Shown here in pieces: positions 6,099-10,926 of a DNA stretch of 10,926 bases. The position numbers and the translations under genes are program-made. Source of the stretch: Deltaproteobacteria bacterium. GTDB lineage: Bacteria > Desulfobacterota > Syntrophia > Syntrophales > UBA5619. The stretch spans positions 1 through 10,926 of the forward strand of contig JAPLJY010000273.1 of the NCBI GenBank assembly GCA_026388345.1, in the 5' to 3' direction. Every line of letters begins with the position of its first letter. Within the stretch, counting starts at the first letter, position 1. The notes under the pieces were generated by a model that was given only the letters and a program-made list of their open reading frames with translations, did not search any database and was not told the DNA's origin.

Positions 6099-6829
6099 TG
6101 TTCGGCACTCTCTACGGCATCGGGATCGGTCCGGGCGATCCGGAGTTGATCACCCTGAAGGGGGCGCGGCTGATCAGCGCCTGTCGGAATCTCTTCGTCC
6201 CCAAGGCGCGGACGGCGTCGGAGAGCGTCGCCCTCGACATCGCCCGGCCCCTCCTCGCCCCCGGCGTCCGGATCGAGGAACTCCTCTTTCCGATGACGGC
6301 GGACCGGAAGGAGCTCGCGGAGCGATGGGACGCCGCGGCCGCCCGGGTCGCCGCGGTCCTGACCGCCGGCGAGGACGCCTGCTTCCTCACGCTCGGGGAC
6401 CCGCTCCTCTACTCGACCTATATCTACCTGCTGCGGGCGCTCCGGAAGATCATCCCCGATCTGAACGCCGTGACCGTCCCTGGAATCACGGCCTTCGGCG
6501 CGGCGGCGGCGCTAACGGACTTCCCCGTGGGGGAGGGGCGGGAGCCGGTAACGATCGTCCCCGCGGCGGACGACCTGATCGCCGTCCGGCGGGCGCTGAC
6601 CGCCGGCGGCACGGTGGTTCTGATGAAGATCGGAAAGCGCCTTCCGGAGGTCCTCGACCTCCTGGACGGCGAGGGGCTTCTTGAGAGCAGCGTCTTTGTC
6701 TCCCACGCGACGATGGCGGGGCAGCGGATCGAGACGGACCTCCGCCGCCTGAAGGCGGAAGCGCCGGAGGCGGGCTACCTCTCCATCATCCTCGTCCATG
6801 CGAACAAAAATGGGGAGTGTGCAACATGA
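6095..6829 (+). CDS. cbiL: Cobalt-factor II (precorrin-2) C20-methyltransferase CbiL
   Basis: CbiL adds the C20 methyl group to cobalt-factor II, the first methylation after cobalt insertion. The 244-residue protein shows GTLYGIGIGPGDPELITLKG at the N terminus (4-23), TLGDPLLYSTY (99-109) and VPGITAFGAAAA (128-139), the signature set of CbiL/CobI. The start is ATG 6095, which overlaps the cbiE stop. An adjacent ATG at 6098 is also possible, but the GGAG at 6081-6084 is ten bases from 6095 and thirteen from 6098. The stop overlaps cbiF as ATGA. Length and motifs are ordinary. Confidence 0.94.
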   Translation: MMFGTLYGIGIGPGDPELITLKGARLISACRNLFVPKARTASESVALDIARPLLAPGVRIEELLFPMTADRKELAERWDAAAARVAAVLTAGEDACFLTLGDPLLYSTYIYLLRALRKIIPDLNAVTVPGITAFGAAAALTDFPVGEGREPVTIVPAADDLIAVRRALTAGGTVVLMKIGKRLPEVLDLLDGEGLLESSVFVSHATMAGQRIETDLRRLKAEAPEAGYLSIILVHANKNGECAT

Positions 6830-7584
6830 TCGTTCATTTCGTCGGCGCGGGTCCGGGGGACCCCGAACTCCTCACGCGGAAGGCGGAGCGGCTCTTGAGC
6901 GCCTGCCGGATCTGCATCTATGCGGGGTCGCTCGTGAGCCCCGGCGTCATCGCCCTCCTTCCGGATCAGGCCGAGCGCCACGACTCCGCGGGGATGTCCC
7001 TCGATGAGGTGATCGCCGTCTGCCGGAACGCCCGCGACCGCGGGATCGACGTCGTCCGCCTCCACTCCGGCGACCCCTCGATCTACGGGGCGATCCGGGA
7101 GCAGATGAACGCCCTCGACGCCCTTGGGATTCCCTACGACGTCTGCCCCGGGGTGAGCGCCTTCCAGGCCGCCGCGGCCGCCCTTTGCACGGAACTCACC
7201 GCTCCGGAGATCTCCCAGACAATCGTCCTAACTAGGACCTCGGGACGGACCCCAATCCCCGAGGGGCAGGAGCTCGACCGGATCGCCCAGACCCGCGCGA
7301 CCCTCTGCATCTTCCTGTCGGTCGGAAAGATCGCCGAAGTAGCCGTTGCCCTGAGCGCCCATTACGGGCCGGACTGCCCCGCCGCCGTCGTCTACCGGGC
7401 CTCCTGGCCCGAGGAGCGGGTGATCCGGGGGACGCTCGCCGACATCGCGGCCAAAACGGATGCGGCAGAGATCCGCTCGACGGCGATGATTGTCGTGGGG
7501 ATGGCGCTCGCGCGCGACCTCCCCGCCTCGAAGCTCTACGATGCCGCCTTCACCCACGGCTTCAGGGAAGGGAAGAGGCCATGA
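6826..7584 (+). CDS. cbiF: Cobalt-precorrin-4 C11-methyltransferase CbiF
   Basis: CbiF methylates C11 of cobalt-precorrin-4. The 252 residues contain VGAGPGDPELLT at the N terminus, YAGSLV (32-37, a strong CbiF/CobM marker), HSGDPSIYGAI (80-90) and CPGVSAFQAAAA (107-118). ATG 6826 is preferred because it overlaps the cbiL stop as ATGA and has GGGGAG eight bases upstream. An in-frame GTG at 6817 would add three residues that match nothing in the family. The stop again overlaps the next gene by four bases. Function is confident from the motif set. Confidence 0.95.
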   Translation: MIVHFVGAGPGDPELLTRKAERLLSACRICIYAGSLVSPGVIALLPDQAERHDSAGMSLDEVIAVCRNARDRGIDVVRLHSGDPSIYGAIREQMNALDALGIPYDVCPGVSAFQAAAAALCTELTAPEISQTIVLTRTSGRTPIPEGQELDRIAQTRATLCIFLSVGKIAEVAVALSAHYGPDCPAAVVYRASWPEERVIRGTLADIAAKTDAAEIRSTAMIVVGMALARDLPASKLYDAAFTHGFREGKRP

Positions 7585-8426
7585 AAACCGCCCTCATCAC
7601 GCTCTCCGCCGAGGGGGCGAGGCTCCTTTCCCCCCTGACCGGGCGCCTGCCGGAGGCGCGGCTCTTCATTCATGAATCGGTTCGGCATGAGTTGGCTCGG
7701 CACGAGTCAGTCCGGCACGATTCGGGCCGGGAGGTCCCGGAGGCCGAGCGCTTTTCAAAAATCGCCGACCTCACCGCCTTGCTCTTCCCCGTTTGCCAGG
7801 GACTTGTCTACGCCGCCCCCTGCGGCGTCGTCGTCCGGGCGCTCGCCCCGCTCGTCAAAAGCAAGTTCGAGGACCCCGCCGTCGTCGTCCTCGATGCGGG
7901 GGGGCGCTGGGCGGTCAGCCTGCTCTCCGGCCACGAGGGGGGGGCGAACGACCTGGCGGTCCGCGTCGCGAACCTCACGGGCGCCGAGCCCATCGTCACG
8001 ACGACGACCGAGGCGCTTAAATCCGTGATCGTCGGGATCGGCTGCCGCCGGGGGACAAAGGCGGAGCGGATCGTCGCGGCCATCCGCGAGGCCCTGGCGG
8101 GGGCGGGGGTCGCCCTCGCGGAGGTCCGCCTTCTCGCCTCGGCGGACATCAAGGCGGACGAGGCGGGGCTCCTCGCAGCCTCGGAGACGCTCGGCATACC
8201 GATCCGCTTCCTTTCCACGGCGGAGATCAGGACCTCCCCTCGGGAATTTTCGCACTCCGCTTTTGTAGAAGAAAAGGTGAATCTGCCTGCCGTCGCCGAA
8301 CCTGCGGCGCTGCTGGCGGGAAGGAGGACCCAGTTCATTTGCAGAAAGAAAACGTACAACGGAATCACGATCGCCCTCGCCCGGGAAGGCTTTTCGTGGT
8401 CGGAATCGGCCCCGGAGGTCCGTTAG
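7581..8426 (+). CDS. cbiG: Cobalt-precorrin-5A hydrolase CbiG, lacking the middle domain
   Basis: CbiG opens the lactone of cobalt-precorrin-5A and releases the C2 fragment as acetaldehyde. The N-terminal domain is clear: YAAPCGVVVRALAPLV (77-92) and SLLSGHEGGAND (113-124). So is the C-terminal domain, starting at VGIGCRRGTKAERI (151-164) and running through ADIKADEAGL to a TIALAREGF end. At 281 residues it is shorter than the roughly 350 usual for three-domain CbiG. The N-terminal domain passes from VTTTTEALKS straight into the C-terminal one, so the middle region is absent. An unusual arginine/histidine-rich tandem repeat lies at residues 31-50. The start forms ATGA with the cbiF stop. The last 88 bases overlap cbiH. 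Confidence 0.9.
   Translation: MKTALITLSAEGARLLSPLTGRLPEARLFIHESVRHELARHESVRHDSGREVPEAERFSKIADLTALLFPVCQGLVYAAPCGVVVRALAPLVKSKFEDPAVVVLDAGGRWAVSLLSGHEGGANDLAVRVANLTGAEPIVTTTTEALKSVIVGIGCRRGTKAERIVAAIREALAGAGVALAEVRLLASADIKADEAGLLAASETLGIPIRFLSTAEIRTSPREFSHSAFVEEKVNLPAVAEPAALLAGRRTQFICRKKTYNGITIALAREGFSWSESAPEVR
7671..7730 (+). repeat. Four-copy 15-bp tandem repeat inside cbiG
   Basis: Four consecutive 15-bp units (7671, 7686, 7701 and 7716) each begin CAT or CAC and end CGG. They encode HESVR, HELAR, HESVR and HDSGR. The repeat is exactly in frame and adds 20 residues after the first helix/strand region of the CbiG N-terminal domain. The units have diverged at several bases, so the expansion is not brand new. 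Confidence 0.8.
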
Positions 8427-9112
8427 ACCGTACCCGCCGCGCCGAGGAGGCGATCGCGAAGAGCACTGTCGTCATGGGCTACACGCGTTACCTGGAGCTG
8501 ATCCGGGATCTAACGGAGGGGAAGGAGCGGATCGCCTCGGGGATGACCCGCGAGGTTGAGCGGTGCCGGATGGCCCTGGAACGGGCGGAGGCGGGCCAGA
8601 CCGTCGCCCTCGTCTCCTCGGGGGATCCGGGTGTCTACGGAATGGCCGGCCTCGTCCTGGAGCTCGCCGGGGCGGGAGGATCTGCGGTGCAGATCGAGAT
8701 CGTACCGGGCGTTTCCGCCGCAAACGCGCTCGCGGCGCGCCTCGGGGCGCCGCTTATGTGCGACTTCGCGACACTGAGCCTCAGCGACCTCCTCGTCCCC
8801 TGGGAGACGATCCGCGGGCGTCTGGAGGCGGTCGCGGCCGCCGATCTGGTCGTCGCCCTCTACAACCCCCGCTCGCAGAAGCGTACCCGGCAGTTGGACG
8901 AGGCGGCGGCGATCTTCCGCCGCCACCGGCCGGGGACGACCCCCGTGGGCGTTGGAATTGCGGTGGGCACCCCGGAAGAACAGGTCTTTCTTTCCGACCT
9001 GGACCACTTCCTCGACCTCCCGATCGACATGCGGAGCGTCGTGATCATCGGGAACCGCTCGACAAAGCGGATCGAGGAATGGTTCGTGACGCCCAGAGGT
9101 TATGAGGTATGA
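8339..9112 (+). CDS. cbiH: Cobalt-precorrin-3B C17-methyltransferase CbiH
   Basis: CbiH methylates C17 and drives ring contraction, giving cobalt-precorrin-4. The 257-residue protein carries GRLFVVGIGPG (16-26), VVMGYTRYLELI (44-55), SSGDPGVYGMAG (93-104), VPGVSAANALAARLGAPL and LYNPRSQKR, all standard CbiH/CobJ marks. No ATG is available. The TTG at 8339 has GGAGG (8323-8327) eleven bases upstream and gives a short pre-domain leader. A GTG at 8396 would remove the first strand and is less likely. The TTG start makes an 88-base overlap with cbiG, far longer than the four-base overlaps elsewhere in the operon. The stop overlaps a small 29-codon ORF at 9109. Confidence 0.92.
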   Translation: MQKENVQRNHDRPRPGRLFVVGIGPGGPLDRTRRAEEAIAKSTVVMGYTRYLELIRDLTEGKERIASGMTREVERCRMALERAEAGQTVALVSSGDPGVYGMAGLVLELAGAGGSAVQIEIVPGVSAANALAARLGAPLMCDFATLSLSDLLVPWETIRGRLEAVAAADLVVALYNPRSQKRTRQLDEAAAIFRRHRPGTTPVGVGIAVGTPEEQVFLSDLDHFLDLPIDMRSVVIIGNRSTKRIEEWFVTPRGYEV

Positions 9113-9198
9113 TCCTGATCATGATCGAGATCAGCGGAGGCCATCCTGCCCGTCGGACCGCGAAGCGGTTTGCCGGCCCCGGGGAGTACCAAGTATGA
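9109..9198 (+). CDS. 29-codon ORF bridging cbiH and cbiJ, unknown
   Basis: The ATG at 9109 overlaps the cbiH stop as ATGA, and the TGA at 9196-9198 overlaps the cbiJ start as ATGA, so this ORF exactly fills the 82-base gap. AGAGG at 9095-9099 lies nine bases before it. The product begins MILIMIEISGGHPARR and ends GPGEYQV; it is short, basic in the middle and unrecognised. Its first codons (ATG ATC CTG ATC) resemble the cbiJ start (ATG ATC CTG CTG ATC). It may be a translated coupling peptide, a remnant of a lost gene, or chance. Existence as a real protein is uncertain. Confidence 0.35.
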   Translation: MILIMIEISGGHPARRTAKRFAGPGEYQV

Positions 9199-9971
9199 TC
9201 CTGCTGATCGGCGGCACGAGCGAAACGGCCCCCCTCGCTTCAGGTCTCGCCGAAGCGGGATACGATGTCCTCGTCTCGACGGCGACGGACGCGCCGCTCG
9301 CAATCGGCGACCATCCCCGGATCTCCCGGCGGGCGGGACGCCTCGATGAAGAAGGGATGGTCGCGATCGGGAAGGAAAAGGGAATCCGGGCGATCGTGGA
9401 CGCCGCCCACCCCTACGCCGTCGCCGTCCATGCGGCCGTGCAGGTCGCGGCGCGGCGCCTCGGTATCCCCTTCCTCGTCTTCCGGCGACCGGAGGCGCCG
9501 ATCCCGGGAAACCCTGTTCGTTTCGCCGCCGATCATACCGAGGCTGCGGAAATGGCCTTCGCCGAAGGCCGTCCGGTCTTCCTCACGACGGGCGCCCGGA
9601 ACCTCGCCCCCTACGCCGAGGCCGCCCGCCTGACCGGCGTCCCGCTCGCCGTCCGCGTCCTCGACGCCCCGGAATCGCTCGCGGCCTGCCGGGCGGCGGG
9701 CATCCCGGAAGACCGGATCATCGCCGGCCGCGGCCCCTTTTCGCTGGAGGTAAACCTCGCCGCCATCCGGCGTTTTGATATCGGCGTGATCGTCACGAAG
9801 GAAAGCGGCCGGGCCGGCGGCTTCGATGCAAAGCTCACCGCGGCGCAGCAGACAAACTGCCGGGTCATCATCCTCCGCCGTCCGGAAACGCCCTCACACG
9901 ACCCCGCCTTCGACCACCCGGCAGCTCTCATCGCCGCCCTGCAGGATCTCGTCCCACCCGCGGTCGCGTAA
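9195..9971 (+). CDS. cbiJ: Cobalt-precorrin-6A reductase CbiJ
   Basis: CbiJ reduces the macrocycle of cobalt-precorrin-6A with a nicotinamide nucleotide. The 258-residue product shows the N-terminal LIGGTSE loop (4-10), VDAAHPYA (68-75), FLTTGARNLAPY (129-140), AGRGPFS (177-183) and the conserved TKESGRAGGFDAK near the C terminus (201-213), as in CbiJ/CobK. The frame is open from 9102, but the conserved N terminus begins at ATG 9195, which has GGGGAG at 9181-9186, eight bases upstream. It is the last visible gene of the operon. No convincing terminator is seen in the 69 bases before the convergent gene at 10041. Confidence 0.94.
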   Translation: MILLIGGTSETAPLASGLAEAGYDVLVSTATDAPLAIGDHPRISRRAGRLDEEGMVAIGKEKGIRAIVDAAHPYAVAVHAAVQVAARRLGIPFLVFRRPEAPIPGNPVRFAADHTEAAEMAFAEGRPVFLTTGARNLAPYAEAARLTGVPLAVRVLDAPESLAACRAAGIPEDRIIAGRGPFSLEVNLAAIRRFDIGVIVTKESGRAGGFDAKLTAAQQTNCRVIILRRPETPSHDPAFDHPAALIAALQDLVPPAVA

Positions 9972-10040
9972 CCATCACCCCCTGCGTCCCGAAAAATTCC
10001 CTCGCCACGATCGCAATGCGGAGTGTTGTAATCACCGGCA

Positions 10041-10622
10041 TCATTTGCGAAAAGGTCGAATATCCGTTGCGATCATGCCGGCTTTGCGGGCGGCTTCAAG
10101 TCCCGCGTCGCCATCTTCAAAAACCTGGCAATATACGGGGTCAACCCTCAGCCGACGGGCGGCTTCCATGAAAATCGCAGGGGAAGGCTTTGGCGGCACA
10201 TCGTCATCCGCTGTAAGTATCGTTTCAAAATAACCTTGCAGACCGATGGATTCAAGCGCCGCGTCGACATTCATTCTGATGCCTCCGGAAGCGACCGCCA
10301 TGGGAAGCCTCCCATGGTAACGCCTGACCACATCGACGACCGGAACAATCGGTCCGACGTGTGCCACACCTTCATGGGAACGTCGGTCCTTATCCGCGGC
10401 AAACCGCCGCGGGTCGATATTCTCTCCGTAGGTTATGTTATACAGACTGACGATCCCTGCGGACGGGATACCCATGCACCGCTCCAGAAACGCCTGGGGA
10501 CAGGTTTTCCCATAGGCCGCAAACGTCTCGTGCCAGGCCTTCCAGTGGATCGGCATCGTATCGGCCAGCGTACCATCGCAGTCGAAAATGAGGCCCTTTA
10601 CGTGGGGTGGAATATGAATCAT
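10041..10622 (-). CDS. HAD-superfamily phosphatase, YqaB/beta-phosphoglucomutase-like
   Basis: A cytoplasmic haloacid-dehalogenase-fold phosphatase acting on small sugar phosphates is likely; the substrate cannot be read from sequence. The 193 residues contain motif I FDCDGTLADT (Asp14 nucleophile, Asp16), motif II in AVASGG (Ser112), motif III Lys145 in PPKPSP and motif IV VFEDGDAGLEAARKAGM (Glu169/Asp170). It resembles E. coli YqaB (fructose-1-phosphatase) in HGRLPMAV and in its DIRPF end. ATG 10622 has GAGGAG (10633-10628) five bases upstream; a GTG two codons earlier is open but sits against that site. It is convergent with cbiJ, has its own promoter and is visibly lower in GC than the cbi genes, so it is probably not part of the cobalamin operon. 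Confidence 0.88.
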   Translation of the reverse strand: MIHIPPHVKGLIFDCDGTLADTMPIHWKAWHETFAAYGKTCPQAFLERCMGIPSAGIVSLYNITYGENIDPRRFAADKDRRSHEGVAHVGPIVPVVDVVRRYHGRLPMAVASGGIRMNVDAALESIGLQGYFETILTADDDVPPKPSPAIFMEAARRLRVDPVYCQVFEDGDAGLEAARKAGMIATDIRPFRK

Positions 10623-10687
10623 GAACACTCCTCTACGAAGACTTTTATTGTGGTGCTATGCCATCAACAGCTTCTCCACTACGGATC

Positions 10688-10716
10688 AGTATAGGAAATC
10701 ACTCCGGACATGTCAA
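10688..10716 (-). promoter_or_regulatory. Near-consensus sigma70 promoter for the HAD phosphatase gene
   Basis: Read on the minus strand: TTGACA (10716-10711), a 17-base spacer, then TATACT (10693-10688). This is a perfect -35 and a 5-of-6 -10 at ideal spacing. Transcription would begin near 10681, leaving a leader of roughly 60 bases before the ATG at 10622. The -35 lies at the edge of the insertion-sequence-like DNA, so the promoter may be partly supplied by that element. Confidence 0.65.
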
Positions 10717-10926
10717 AGATAACATCGTAACAGATTATCGTGAGAAAGTGATGTTCGCAGAAAGTGACATTTTCGTGAGAAAGTGATGTCCCGCCAAAAT
10801 GAGAATGTCCTAAATCACCAAAGTAGAAATGTCCTAATGTAAGGCTGTAATTTTTCCCTAACGAAGGGGGGTAATTATGGCCGGTAGGGACATTATCGTC
10901 ATGAGTATGCGGGAGGTCAGGCGACT
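10711..10926 (+). mobile_element. Left end of an insertion sequence, cut by the window edge
   Basis: AT-richer DNA with a set of short repeats leads into a transposase start. TCGTGAGAAAGTGATGT occurs twice exactly (10738-10754 and 10773-10789). A partial copy, AGAAAGTGACAT, lies between them. AGAATGTCCTAA (10802-10813) and AGAAATGTCCTAATG (10825-10839) follow as another repeated pair. Multiple short repeats at the ends are typical of IS21-like and related elements. The outer boundary is uncertain; a TGTCA-type tip at 10711 is one possibility. The right end and any target duplication are outside the window. Confidence 0.6.
10877..10926 (+). CDS. N terminus of a transposase (IstA/ISNCY-like), partial
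   Basis: The ATG at 10877 follows a run of GGGGGG (10866-10871) by five bases and encodes MAGRDIIVMSMREVRR before the window ends. The DIIVMS-x-REL/V-x-R pattern is common at the start of integrase-core transposases with an N-terminal helix-turn-helix (IS21 IstA and ISNCY/IS1202-like groups). Sixteen residues cannot decide the family or whether the gene is intact. The repeat-rich sequence upstream supports the call. Confidence 0.6.
   Translation, partial: MAGRDIIVMSMREVRR

Noticed and set aside
7671..7730. CRISPR-like repeat array
   Set aside because: The 15-bp units are contiguous without spacers, in frame inside cbiG and encode a pentapeptide repeat.
9102..9194. N-terminal extension of CbiJ from the ATG at 9102
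   Set aside because: The extra 31 residues precede the conserved MILLIGGTSE start, which has its own ribosome site at 9181-9186.
9826..10233. Plus-strand open frame across the cbiJ-HAD junction
   Set aside because: It overlaps two well-supported genes, has low-complexity composition and no recognisable motif.
10236..10694. Plus-strand open frame opposite the HAD phosphatase
   Set aside because: The minus strand carries complete HAD motifs, a ribosome site and a promoter; the plus frame shows no family features.

Overview
The window carries one long, tightly packed operon for anaerobic (cobalt-early) cobalamin synthesis and cobalt uptake, all on the + strand. It is followed by a single convergent HAD-phosphatase gene and then by the left edge of an insertion sequence. 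The organism is probably an anaerobic, high-GC bacterium. The gene set (CbiX, CbiD, CbiG and the CbiE/L/F/H methyltransferases, with no oxygen-dependent CobG or CobNST) points to the anaerobic route. The gene style and the dispersed palindromic repeats resemble Desulfobacterota (Syntrophus/Smithella-like syntrophs), but that placement is an inference.

Layout. 20-709 is cbiC, ending in a weak terminator-like hairpin. 737-857 is a palindromic dispersed repeat with near-identical inverted ends. 873-1307 is a single-domain cobaltochelatase, cbiX. 1307-1655 is a structure-rich stretch of inverted repeats that runs into the 5' end of cbiM. 1347-4369 encodes the cobalt ECF transporter: cbiM, a divergent cbiN, cbiQ and cbiO. 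4366-9971 holds the corrin-ring genes cbiD, cbiE, cbiL, cbiF, cbiG, cbiH and cbiJ, with a 29-codon ORF wedged between cbiH and cbiJ. From cbiM to cbiH almost every junction is an ATGA-type overlap or longer, which implies translational coupling.

How the genes work together. CbiMNQO imports Co2+ and CbiX inserts it into sirohydrochlorin. CbiL (C20), CbiH (C17 and ring contraction), CbiF (C11), CbiG (lactone opening, C2 loss), CbiD (C1), CbiJ (reduction), CbiE (C5) and CbiC (C12-to-C11 methyl shift) then carry cobalt-sirohydrochlorin towards cobyrinate. CbiT (C15 methylation and C12 decarboxylation) and the amidation genes cbiA/cbiP are not in the window.

Right edge. A YqaB-like phosphatase (10041-10622, minus strand) has a near-consensus sigma70 promoter. 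Next to it lies AT-richer DNA with 17-bp direct repeats and the first 16 codons of a transposase. No CRISPR, rRNA, tRNA or cobalamin riboswitch is visible. I see no clearly new multi-gene system. The most unusual points are the repeat-invaded 5' end of cbiM, the 29-codon bridging ORF, the 15-bp tandem repeat and missing middle domain in CbiG, and the possible IS-edge promoter.
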